In this document: piece by piece, positions 35,080 to 44,200 of the stretch | Layout: each line of letters begins with the position of its first letter | Numbering within the stretch: position 1 is the first letter of the stretch | From: Coprenecus sp902388455 | GTDB taxonomy: Bacteria > Bacteroidota > Bacteroidia > Bacteroidales > UBA932 | Direction of reading: 5' to 3' | NCBI GenBank assembly: GCA_963931615.1 | Contig: OZ007032.1 | Span: forward strand, 2,108,001-2,172,000 | Length of the DNA: 64,000 bases | The notes under the pieces: model-generated | Database searches by the model: none | Told to the model about the DNA's origin: nothing | Seen by the model: only the letters and a program-made list of their open reading frames with translations | Program-made: the position numbers and the translations under genes

Positions 35080-36489
35080 ATGAGCACACATTCGAAAGCA
35101 GCCGAAAAGTTCATAGCCGACAAGGAGAGGACCGCATGGCACAACCAGGCCCTGTGGTTCGTCCGCGAGAAAAGGGACCGCATGGCCCGGTCCGTCCCCG
35201 AATGGGAGGCCCTGCGGGAGGCGGCGGCCCGCACCAAGATACACACCGTAACGCATCTGGCCCATTACCTCGAGATGTTCGAGCGCAATGCCACGGCCAA
35301 CGGCATACACGTACACTGGGCCAAGGACGCCCAGGAGCACAACGAGATAGTCTACGGCATCCTCAAGGAGCACGGAGTCAGGCATCTGGTCAAGAGCAAG
35401 TCCATGCTCGCCGAGGAATGCGGCCTGTCCCCCTACCTGGAGGAACGCGGCATCGAGGCCGTAGAGAGCGACCTCGGAGAGCGCATCATGCAGCTTATGC
35501 ACCGGCCGCCCAGCCACATAGTCCTTCCGGCCATACACGTCAAGAGGCAGGAAGTGGGTGAGCTCTTCGAACGCGAGATAGGCACAGAGCACGGCAACAG
35601 CGACCCGACCTACCTCACCCACGCTGCCAGAGGACACCTGCGCGACAAGTTCCTCCATGCCGATGCGGCCATGACCGGAGTCAATTTCGCCGTGGCCTCG
35701 TCCGGAGCCTTCGTCGTATGCACCAACGAGGGCAACGCCGACATGGGCTCCTCCTTCCCCAAACTGCATATAGCCATCATGGGCCTCGAGAAAGTGATTC
35801 CCGACTACGACGCCCTCGCCATATACCACCGGCTGCTCGCCCGCTCCGCCACAGGACAGCATTCCACCACCTACACCACCCACTACAAACGGCCCGTGGA
35901 AGGCCAGGAGATGCACATCGTCATCGTGGACAACGGCCGCAGCAGGATACTCGGCAACCCCGTCCACCGCAACATGCTCAAATGCCTGCGCTGCGGAGCC
36001 TGCATGAACACCTGCCCCGTCTACCGCCGTTCCGGAGGCTACTCCTACTCCTACTTCATCCCCGGACCGCTGGGCATCAACCTCGGAATGCTCGCCGACC
36101 CGAAACAGTACAGCGGCAACGTCTCCGCATGCAGCCTCTGCATGTCCTGCTCCAATGTCTGCCCCGCCAAGATCGACCTCGGAGAGCAGATCTACTCCTG
36201 GAGGCAGGAACTCGATTCCCTCGGACTGGCCAATCCGGTCAAGAAGGGCATCGTCAAGGTGCTCAACACCGCCCTGCGCAGTCCCGGCATGTTCCATTTC
36301 TGCATCAAGGCAGGACGGCTCGGAGAGAAAATCGCCCCGCACGGCCTGCTCTACTGCGGTGCCAATGCCTGGGGCCGCGACCGCGAACTGCCGGAATTCA
36401 CCTCCCGCACATTCGAACAGATCTGGAAAGAAGAGCTGTCCTCCTCCGCCCCGGCCGGCCAGGGCAAATCCGAGGAGAGCGGGAAATAA
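35080..36489 (+). CDS. lutB: Lactate utilisation protein B, Fe-S flavin-associated subunit
   Basis: 469 residues from ATG 35080; the open frame extends further 5' but overlaps lutA and is unlike the family. The N-terminal LUD-type region contains SGAFVVCTNEGNADMGSSFP split over VCTNEGN and FPKLHIAIMGLEKV. Two 4Fe-4S motifs follow: CLRCGACMNTCPVY and CSLCMSCSNVCPAK. The C-terminal region matches DUF3390/LutB_C (RSPGMFHFCIKAGRLGEK). It transfers electrons from lactate oxidation. Confidence 0.95.
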   Translation: MSTHSKAAEKFIADKERTAWHNQALWFVREKRDRMARSVPEWEALREAAARTKIHTVTHLAHYLEMFERNATANGIHVHWAKDAQEHNEIVYGILKEHGVRHLVKSKSMLAEECGLSPYLEERGIEAVESDLGERIMQLMHRPPSHIVLPAIHVKRQEVGELFEREIGTEHGNSDPTYLTHAARGHLRDKFLHADAAMTGVNFAVASSGAFVVCTNEGNADMGSSFPKLHIAIMGLEKVIPDYDALAIYHRLLARSATGQHSTTYTTHYKRPVEGQEMHIVIVDNGRSRILGNPVHRNMLKCLRCGACMNTCPVYRRSGGYSYSYFIPGPLGINLGMLADPKQYSGNVSACSLCMSCSNVCPAKIDLGEQIYSWRQELDSLGLANPVKKGIVKVLNTALRSPGMFHFCIKAGRLGEKIAPHGLLYCGANAWGRDRELPEFTSRTFEQIWKEELSSSAPAGQGKSEESGK

Positions 36490-36519
36490 CAGTTTTACAG
36501 TAAAACAAGCATCTACGAC

Positions 36520-37200
36520 ATGAGCAGCAAGGAAACAATACTCGAGGCCCTCAAGGCCAACAGCCCCGCACCCGTGGAAAGAGGGCCGCTGGGCTTCACC
36601 CCTATGACATTCTCCGACCCGTTGGCGGAGTTCCGGGAAAGAGCGGTCAAGGCCGCAGCGGCCCGGTGCATCCTGATCGAAGAAGGGGACGATAAGGCAT
36701 CCGCAGATACGGAGCTCTCCGGAAACCGCGCCACAAGCTCCGGCGACAGGACACCGGAAGAGGAGAAGCCCGGCAACATCCGGGGGCGCATAGCCTCCAT
36801 TGTCCGCCGGACCTACCCTGAAGCCAGACGCATAGCCTCCAATCTGCCCGAGGCCGCATCCTGCGCCACATTCAACCCCGACGAACTGGAAGATCCCCGC
36901 GATCTCGCCGGCACCGATGTCGCCATAGTCCGCGGAGCCTTCGGAGTAGTCGAGAACGGCGCCGTCTGGATACCCCGCGCATTCCGGCACAAGGCCATGC
37001 TATTCATCCCCGAAGCCCTCGTCATCCTGCTGGACAGAAAGCAGATAGTGTGCAACATGCACGAAGCCTACGCCCGGGAGGATTTCGACACCTACGACTT
37101 CGGCAGCTTCATCGCCGGCCCCTCCAAGACCGCCGACATCGAGCAGGCCCTCGTCATCGGCGCCCACGGTCCCCGCGATGTCTCCGTCATCCTCATGTAG
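36520..37200 (+). CDS. lutC: Lactate utilisation protein C (LUD domain)
   Basis: 226 residues. The LUD-domain core is at the C-terminal side: DVAIVRGAFGVVENGAVWIP, then LFIPEALVILLDRKQIVCNM, and FIAGPSKTADIEQALVIGAHGP divided at the Lys. A hydrophilic insert (DDKASADTELSGNRATSSGD) separates the N-terminal segment from this core, longer than typical LutC. It completes the lactate oxidation complex. The gene is followed within 55 bp by a palindromic repeat array. Confidence 0.92.
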   Translation: MSSKETILEALKANSPAPVERGPLGFTPMTFSDPLAEFRERAVKAAAARCILIEEGDDKASADTELSGNRATSSGDRTPEEEKPGNIRGRIASIVRRTYPEARRIASNLPEAASCATFNPDELEDPRDLAGTDVAIVRGAFGVVENGAVWIPRAFRHKAMLFIPEALVILLDRKQIVCNMHEAYAREDFDTYDFGSFIAGPSKTADIEQALVIGAHGPRDVSVILM

Positions 37201-37252
37201 CCAGCGCCCCTCCTATCCCGACCTTCTGCGGGCATTTCCCCCTCCGCTCCTA

Positions 37253-37620
37253 CCACAATGGCAGCAAATCCAGCGGTTCGGTGCCGTTGCGGAACTGCAT
37301 TTTCCCCGGCACCCATGCCACAGCCCTTCTCACAGCCCTTCTGAGCGGCATCCCTCTTCCATTCCCTTACCACAACGGCAGCATTTCCCGCGATTCCCTG
37401 CCGTTGCGGAACGGCATCTTCCTCGCCACCCCTGCCACAGTCCTTCTGAGCGGCATCCCTCTTCCGTTCCCCCTACCACAACGGCAGCAAAACCCGCGAT
37501 TCCCTGCCGTTGCGGAACGGCATCTTCCTCGCCACCCCTGCCACAGTCCTTCTGAGCGGCATCCCTCTTCCGTCCCCCTACCACAACGGCAGCAAAACCC
37601 GCGATTCCCTGCCGTTGCGG
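37253..37620 (-). repeat. REP-like palindrome array, locus B (4 copies, minus orientation)
   Basis: Copies at 37253-37292, 37370-37409, 37476-37515 and 37581-37620, starts 117, 106 and 105 bp apart. Each has arms CCACAACGGCAG and CTGCCGTTGCGG around an asymmetric loop (CAAAACCCGCGATTC in two copies). The spacer, read in reverse complement, aligns with the spacer of array C (…GCGGAAG…ATGCCGC.CAGAAGG…). The last copy ends 11 bp after the RAYT stop codon. Orientation is opposite to arrays C-F. Confidence 0.9.
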
Positions 37621-37631
37621 AAAGCCCCCTT

Positions 37632-38588
37632 TTATCCCTTTTTCTTATACGGCAGGGCAAGACACCTGCACACCTGCGCCTCTGAAGCATTGAAATTCTC
37701 CATAAGCCATTTCGCCGTCTCTTTCTTCTCATCCTCAGTCAGATGCCAGTAACTTTCCCGCCCATACCGATTTATGATATCCGTGTCAATTATCCGGCAC
37801 AGTTCCATATCCGAGACAGCCTCCTCCCTATACCAGTGCTTGCTCTTCCGCTCGAATGCCTCAACCTCCTCCCGGGACATCCACGGCTCTATAGACCCCA
37901 GTGTAACAGGCTCATCATCTGTACCATCCTGTTTCTGCTGCTGTTTCCATTCCTCATAGTCGCGCCTGTGAAGATTATATTGAAAGGCATTGTATGTACC
38001 GAATATCGTTTCAACTGCCTTGTACTCCACAAATGACGCCGGGTCGATACTTCCCCGGTCATCCAGCCGAAGCAGGTCCGTCAATGGCTTGCTGCGCCTG
38101 AGCAGTTTCCTGGCCAGGGTCTCATGCACCCGCTCTTTTTGTGTCAGAACCGTTCCGGATCCACATCCGGCCTTTCCGACCGCACTGCCAAAGTACAGGT
38201 CCGCTGTACTGTACGGATAACTGAGAGGATTCACGCATACCTGATGATGCACTGGATTTTTCAGAACATAGCTGATTGCTGCGGCCTTATGTTCTATGCC
38301 GCGAAGTTCTAGACTGAAGAAATTCTTCTCGCCCAAAGGTCCTTTCCGATGATATTTCTTGTTGAAAGTACTTGTGTACGAATGCCTGAGCCGCCTCGAG
38401 AACTCAGGCAGGTTATCAGTTTCGATAATCTGATGCGCATGAGTGGACATCAACGCGTACGCGAAAATACCCGCGTTCATGGTCTCCGATATCTGTGCGA
38501 TCCTGCACAGAAGCCGGCAAAAATCTTCATCGTCCCGGCAAAGCACCTCTCCATGAGAGGTGTAGCAATAGTGATACGGTGCTCTCAT
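37632..38588 (-). CDS. REP-associated tyrosine transposase (RAYT, HUH/Y1, IS200-like)
   Basis: 318 residues. The N-terminal half follows TnpA-REP: YHYCYTSHGEVLCRDDEDF, the HUH metal site MSTHAHQII (His50, His52), and the catalytic Tyr107 in ISYVLKNPVHH, which aligns with Tyr115 of the E. coli protein (DYIYINPVKH), followed by YPYSTADLYF where E. coli has WPFSTFHRD. Such enzymes cut single-stranded REP palindromes. About 180 further residues form an extension ending in a possible helix-turn-helix (LMENFNASEAQVCRCLALP), longer than typical RAYTs. No IS ends or second transposase gene are seen, as expected for a domesticated single-copy RAYT. Palindrome arrays flank both ends. Confidence 0.85.
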   Translation of the reverse strand: MRAPYHYCYTSHGEVLCRDDEDFCRLLCRIAQISETMNAGIFAYALMSTHAHQIIETDNLPEFSRRLRHSYTSTFNKKYHRKGPLGEKNFFSLELRGIEHKAAAISYVLKNPVHHQVCVNPLSYPYSTADLYFGSAVGKAGCGSGTVLTQKERVHETLARKLLRRSKPLTDLLRLDDRGSIDPASFVEYKAVETIFGTYNAFQYNLHRRDYEEWKQQQKQDGTDDEPVTLGSIEPWMSREEVEAFERKSKHWYREEAVSDMELCRIIDTDIINRYGRESYWHLTEDEKKETAKWLMENFNASEAQVCRCLALPYKKKG

Positions 38589-38652
38589 TTTATTATGTTT
38601 TAAGGATTTGTACGCTAAGTACTGCAGGGACGTGACGTAAAGATACTGTATT

Positions 38653-38701
38653 ATTCCGGATTATCCCGGAAAATGTTATAGGGTAGGTAAAATATTTTAC
38701 C
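38653..38701 (-). promoter_or_regulatory. Two palindromes in the RAYT 5' region
   Basis: GGTAAAATATTTTACC (38686-38701) is a perfect 16-bp palindrome. TTCCGG and CCGGAA (about 38654-38671) form a second dyad. A weak promoter-like TATCTTTA (minus strand) lies between them and the RAYT start. They could be operator sites; no regulator is identified. Confidence 0.35.
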
Positions 38702-38744
38702 GAAAGTGCAATTGGGCAGGCAAAGTCCCTTCGAAAATGCGGTG

Positions 38745-39636
38745 CCGCAACGGCACCTATTCGTGGGTTTTGCTGCCGTTGCGGAAGAGGAGCGGAAGGA
38801 CAATGCCGCGCAGAAGACCTGCAGAGAGGGTGCAGCATGAACGGTGGTGCCACAACGGCACCTATTCGCGGGTTTTGCTGCCGTTGCGGAAAAGGAGCGG
38901 AAGGACAATGCCGCGCAGAAGGCCTGCAGAGAGGGTGCAGCATGAAAGGTGATGCTACAACGGCACCTATTCGCGGGTTTTGCTGCCGTTGCGGAAAGGA
39001 GGTAGAAGGGCAATGCCGCCCAGAAGGCCTGCAGAGAGGGTGCAGCATGAACGGTGATGCCACAACGGCACCTAATCGCGGGTTTTGCTGCCGTTGCGGA
39101 AAGGAGGTAGAAGGGCAATACCGCCCAGAAGGCCTGCAGAGAGGGTGCAGCATGAACGGTGATGCCACAACGGCACCTAATCGCGGGTTTTGCTGCCGTT
39201 GCGGAAAGGAGGTAGAAGGGCAATACCGCCCAGAAGGCCTGCAGAGAGGGTGCGACATTAACGGTGATGCCACAACGGCAGTGAATCGCGGGTTTTGCTG
39301 CCGTTGTGGAAAGGAGATAGAAGGGCAATGCCGCGCAGAAGGCCTGTAGAGAGGGTGCAGCATGAACGGCGATGCCACAACGGCACCTAATCGCGGGTTT
39401 TGCTGCCGTTGCGGAAAGGAGGTAGAAGGGCAATACCGCCCAGAAGGCCTGCAGAGAGGGTGCAGCATGAACGGTGACATTAACGGTGATGCCACAACGG
39501 CAGTGAATCGCGGGTTTTGCTGCCATTGTGGAAGAGGTACGGAAGGACAATGCCGCCCAGAAGGCCTGCAGAGAGGGTGCAGCATGAACGGCGATGCCAC
39601 AACGGCACCTAATCGCGGAAAACACTGCCGTTGTGG
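38745..39636 (+). repeat. REP-like palindrome array, locus C (9 copies)
   Basis: Copies start at 38745, 38850, 38955, 39060, 39165, 39270, 39375, 39492 and 39597, each 40 bp. Spacing is exactly 105 bp except one step of 117 bp caused by a 12-bp duplication near 39478. Arms are CCACAACGGCA and TGCCGTTGCGG; the usual loop contains TCGCGGGTTTTGC. The 65-bp spacers are also highly alike (GGACAATGCCGCGCAGAAGG, then CCTGCAGAGAGGGTGCAGC). The array fills the interval between the RAYT 5' region and the 3' end of exonuclease III. Long open frames across it are by-products of a 105 = 3 x 35 period. Confidence 0.92.
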
Positions 39637-39683
39637 AAAAAGAAAGATGCCAGTAGAGCGAGATATCCGATGAGAGAGTTTCG

Positions 39684-40439
39684 TCAGATGTCGAGGGTAA
39701 GCTCTACGGGACAATGGTCGGAGCCGAATATCTCGTTGTGGATGGCGGCACCGAGGAGCTTGGGCTGCAAACGGTTGGAGACGAGGAAATAGTCGATGCG
39801 CCACCCTGCGTTCTTCTCGCGGGCCTTGAAACGGTAGGACCACCAGGAGTAGGCGCCTTCGGTGTCGGGATAGAAATGGCGGAAGGTATCGGTGAATCCG
39901 GCGGCGAGCAGGTCGGAGAACTTGCCGCGCTCCTGGTCGGTGAATCCGGCGTTCATCCGGTTGGTCTTCGGGTTCTTCAGGTCAATCTCCTTGTGAGCCA
40001 CATTCAAGTCACCGCAGACGATGACGGGCTTGACGGCATCCAGGCGCAGCAGATAGGCGCGGAACTCGTCCTCCCAGGTCATGCGGTAGTCCAGCCGCCG
40101 CAGCTCATCCTGCGAATTGGGCGTATAGACCGTCACCAGATAGAACTCCGGCATCTCGAGGGTAATCACACGGCCCTCGGTATCGTGCTCTTCCAGCCCG
40201 AGTCCGTATGCAACCGACAGCGGTTCATGGCGCGAGAATATCGCAGTCCCTGAGTAGCCCTTCTTCTGAGCGTAGTTCCAGTACGAGCGGTAGCCCTCGA
40301 AGGCCAGGTCCAGCTGCCCCTCCTGCATCTTGGTCTCCTGCAGGCAGAAAAAGTCCGCGTCCAGTGCCCGGAAAGAGTCCTCGAAACCCTTGCCGCAGCA
40401 GGCCCTCAGGCCATTCACGTTCCATGAGATAAATTTCAT
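39684..40439 (-). CDS. xth: Exodeoxyribonuclease III / AP endonuclease
   Basis: 251 residues. Family active-site blocks are complete: SWNVNGLRA at the N-terminus, CLQETKMQ (metal Glu), YTPNSQDEL, VCGDLNVAHKEIDL, the C-terminal SWWSYR, and GSDHCPVELTL with the catalytic Asp-His. The enzyme cleaves DNA 5' of abasic sites and degrades duplex DNA 3' to 5'. It stands between two arrays of the REP-like palindrome (C at its 3' side, D at its 5' side), which is unusual for a repair gene; no exact promoter box is seen in the 60 bp before array D. Confidence 0.95.
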   Translation of the reverse strand: MKFISWNVNGLRACCGKGFEDSFRALDADFFCLQETKMQEGQLDLAFEGYRSYWNYAQKKGYSGTAIFSRHEPLSVAYGLGLEEHDTEGRVITLEMPEFYLVTVYTPNSQDELRRLDYRMTWEDEFRAYLLRLDAVKPVIVCGDLNVAHKEIDLKNPKTNRMNAGFTDQERGKFSDLLAAGFTDTFRHFYPDTEGAYSWWSYRFKAREKNAGWRIDYFLVSNRLQPKLLGAAIHNEIFGSDHCPVELTLDI

Positions 40440-40502
40440 ATCGATATCGGTTATTCGTTCAATATTTCCGCGAGCAAAGATAACAAAAAAGTGCCTGTCT
40501 CA

Positions 40503-41171
40503 CCGCAACGGCAGAGAACTGCGGGTTTTGCTGCCATTGTAGAAGAGGGACAGAAGGACAATGCCGCGCAGAGAACCTGTAGCAAGGGGGCAACAGAAAA
40601 AGCGTTACCGCAACGGCAGAGAATCGCAGGAGATGCTGCCGTTGTGGAAAAGGGACGGAGGGACAATGCCGCGCAGAGAACCTGTAGCAAGGGGGCAACA
40701 GAAAAAGCGTTACCGCAACGGCAGAGAATCGCAGGAGATGCTGCCGTTGTGGAAAAGGGACGGAGGGACAATGCCGCGCAGAGAGCCTGTAGAGAGGGTG
40801 TGGCGAAAAAAGCCGTGCCGCAACGGCAGAGAATCGCAGGTTTTGCTGCCATTGTGGAAAAGGAGCGGAAGGACAATGCCGCGCAGAGAGCCTGTAGAGA
40901 GGGTACGGTGAAAAAAGCTATTCCGCAACGGCAGAGAATCGCGGGAAATGCTGCCGTTGTGGAAAAGGAGCGGAAGGACAATGCCGCGCAGAAGGCCTGT
41001 AGAGAGGGTGCGCAGAAAAGGCGGTGCCGCAACGGCAGAGAATCGCAGGAAATGCTGCCGTTGTGGAAAAGGGACGGCGGCACAATGCGGCACAAATGGC
41101 CTGTAGCAAGGGTGTGGTGAAAAAAGCTATTCCGCAACGGCAGAGAATCGCGGGAAACGCTGCCATTGCGG
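40503..41171 (+). repeat. REP-like palindrome array, locus D (7 copies)
   Basis: Copies start at 40503, 40608, 40713, 40818, 40923, 41027 and 41132, with steps of 105 bp (one of 104). Arms are CCGCAACGGCAG and CTGCCGTTGTGG; loops vary between AGAATCGCAGGAGATG and AGAATCGCGGGAAATG. Spacers share GACAATGCCGCGCAGA with array C. It lies between the xth start and the 3' end of the beta-galactosidase gene. Confidence 0.92.
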
Positions 41172-41205
41172 AATAGTAAAAGGAATAGAGTACCACCAAA
41201 TGCTG

Positions 41206-44200
41206 CTACCGCCCGTAGTCGTAGACGGCCTTGCGCTGCGCATCGCGGACGTTCTTGACGGGCACGAGGGTGAAGCCCCAGGTGTAGTCGCGGTCGGCGG
41301 GGAGCTGGTACTGCGGCTCGGGACGGTCACCCCAGCTGTCGTAGCCGGCGACACCCTGCTGGCGCATGTCGACGCAGACCTCAACGTAGTCCTGCGGCAC
41401 GATATCGTTCACGTGGTGCATACGGCGCAGCACATCCTTGGCCTCGGCGGAATCCTTCGAGGCGATCTGCTCGGGAGTGAAGTTGGGCCACTGGTAGTCG
41501 TGCTCCACGGCCTCTTCCGAATCGAAATCCTCTATCGGATTCCTCAACGCACTGAAACCGATTGTTCCTCCAGCCCCGCACACAGTCCCGGAAAGCCCGT
41601 TCCCGGAAGCATCACACTCTGATACTCCGTCATGGTCTTCAGCACAGCCAGCGTCAGCCACCACCATCAGCCCGCTGCCCCCGCCATAGAACGCCGCCCA
41701 GCGGGTATCGCTGCGATGACCGTTCTCCTGAGGACGCACGTAAGGAAAGTACATGTCCTCAGCGGTAGAGGTGTACAGCCCGACCAGCGAGCCTCTGCTG
41801 CGGTCGACATAGTTCTCCCCTGGACCGCGTCCGTACCAGGTCACGTCATTCATGCTCACCGGCAGACGGAAGCGCACACCGATACGGGGCACCTCCGGAC
41901 GGGCCTTCAGCCCCACGCGGGATTCCTGTCCCGGAGTATAGGTAGCGGTCAGAGTGGCCTCGGAGACTTCGGACGAAACCTCAGGCATCAGCGCCGGAGT
42001 AAAATGCAGCCGGGCATCCACCACCCCGTCGGGATGCACGCGGTACTCGGCGATATACCGGTTGCCCGCTGCCAGCAGATATTCCACAGTCATCACGGCA
42101 TCCGCACCGTCCATGACAGCCGACACGGAACCGACCTTCAGCTCCCGCGAAGAGGTCTTCCAGATCTGCAGCCGCTTGGGAGCCCCGTTACCGTAGTCAT
42201 TGTCATTGGGCCCGCGCCAGAAATTGGGACGAAGTCCGAAGCCGTCGGCAAAATACTCGACCCCGCGCACCTTGTAGGAGGTGACGGCAGCCTCCGAGCG
42301 GTCAAATACCCAGGACACCGAGGATGAGGATATCCGCACCACGCCCTCCGACGATACGGAATCAATCGACAGAGCCGGTCCGCGGCCCTCAGCATACGCA
42401 GGACGCTCCCCGCTCACAGGGAAGGCTATCTGGTCCGAAGCCAGCACATGCCCGGCGGGGATACCCGGAACACCGGAGCGCTGCTTCATATAAAGGTTCA
42501 GAAAATACTCCACACCGGAACCGCTCATAGCAGGCAGCTCTATCGACACCTCGGCGGTATCCTGAGGAGCGGCATCCACGGAAAATTCCCCGGAAGCGGC
42601 CGTCCGTCCGTCAGCTGTCAGCTCATACTCAAAGTCATAGGCACTCAGTGAGGTAAAATAGAAACGGTTCACGACCTCCACGGTCACCCGTCCGTCGGAG
42701 GGCACCGAGGCAAATGAGAGCCGCCCGGTGGTCAGGACACGCTCGGCCGTAGGCTCATCGACGTATCCGGAGGGGAGGAATGCGGCATTCTGGTAGGCAT
42801 GCTTGACTTCCGTCATTCCGGGATGGGGATTGCGGTCGGGATTGACAATACCGTTGCAGAGGAAGTTGCCGTCACTCGGAGCATTCTCCCCGAAGTCCCC
42901 GCCGTAGGCCCAGAAGCCTCCGTCACGGTCCTGCCACAGGCCCTGGTCCACCCAGTCCCAGATGTATCCGCCCTGAAGGTTGGGATAGCGGTAGATCTCA
43001 TCCCACTGCAGGGAGAGGCTGCCGGAAGAATTGCCCATGGCGTGGGAATACTCCGAGGGCACTACGGGACGGTCGCTGCCGGAGCGGCCTATCGCCCGCA
43101 GCCATTCGGCGCCGGGATACTGCGGCACGTACATGTCGCTGTTCCACTCCCACTGCGCCCTCTCGTAGCAGACGGGACGGTTCATGCCGGAGAGCTCGCG
43201 GTCCTTGATCCAGAGGTAGGTCTGGTAGAAGTTGTAGCCGTTGCCGGCCTCGTTGCCGAGGGACCAGACGGTGATGCAGGGGTAGTTCTTGTTGCGCTCG
43301 TACATGTTTATGGTACGGTCCATGTGGGCTGCGAGCCATTCGGGGTTGTTGCCGAGGGTTCCGCCCTTGCGCAGGTTGTAGTACATGCCGTGCGACTCGA
43401 TATTGGCCTCATCGTAGACGTACAGTCCGTACTGGTCGCAGAGCTCGTAGAAACGGCGGCCCTGGGGATAATGGGCCAGACGGACGGTATTGATGTTGTT
43501 CTGCTTCATCAGCTCCAGGTCACGGCGGATCAGGTCCTCGGTGACATAGTGGCCGGTAAGGGGATTGTGCTCGTGGGTATTGACGCCCTTGAGCTTGACG
43601 GGCTGGCCGTTGACGTAGAAGAGCACGTAGGGACGGCCCTCGGGAGAGAGCTGGCCGGAAGGCTTGATCTCGAACTTTCTGAAGCCCACGTGATAGGGCA
43701 CGGTCTCCACCGCCTGTCCGTCAGCATAGACGGTCATGGTCAGCCGGTACAGGTCCGGATGCTCGGCCGACCAGGGCCTGACGTCCGGGATACGGCTCTC
43801 GAAGCGCACCTCAGAGGTACCGCCGGCATCCAGGCCGACCTCCTGAGCCTCAGACCATACCACAGCTCCGTCCGGTCCGGTCAGGGTCCCGCGCAGCACG
43901 GCCTCTGAGCCCTCCGCGGCGGTATTCTTCAGCACAGCCCTCACCGACAGCAGACCGTCGGTATAGGTGTCGTCCAGCGTGGACACTATCGCAAAATCCT
44001 TCAGTGCGGCCTCCCTCGGCTGGCACCACAGGTATACATCCCTCTCGATACCGCTCATCCGCCAGAAGTCCTGGCACTCCAGATAGGAGCCGGTGCTCCA
44101 GCGGTAAATCTTCAGCACCAGAGTGTTCTCGCCGGGCACGAGATAGTCGCTCACCGCAAACTCTGCCGAGGTCTTCGAGTCCTCGCTATAGCCCACCTCG

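Noticed and set aside
35065..36990. 641-codon frame antisense to lutB and lutC
   Set aside because: Shadow of two genes with intact iron-sulfur and LUD motifs.
37632..38588. A complete IS200/IS605 insertion sequence around the HUH protein
   Set aside because: No tnpB and no distinct left or right end hairpins other than the dispersed palindromes; the Tyr-NPV form fits RAYT better than IS200 TnpA.
38593..39843. Long open frames across array C, on both strands (up to 416 codons) with repeating peptides
   Set aside because: The period of 105 bp is a multiple of three, so one stop-free unit stays open throughout. The peptide has no start context or conserved domain, and other frames are open too.
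40451..41137. Open frames across array D on both strands
   Set aside because: Same explanation; they are products of the tandem repeat and overlap the palindromes.
37253..41171. CRISPR array
   Set aside because: Repeats are separated by spacers that are themselves near-identical, units are 105 bp, and no cas genes are present.
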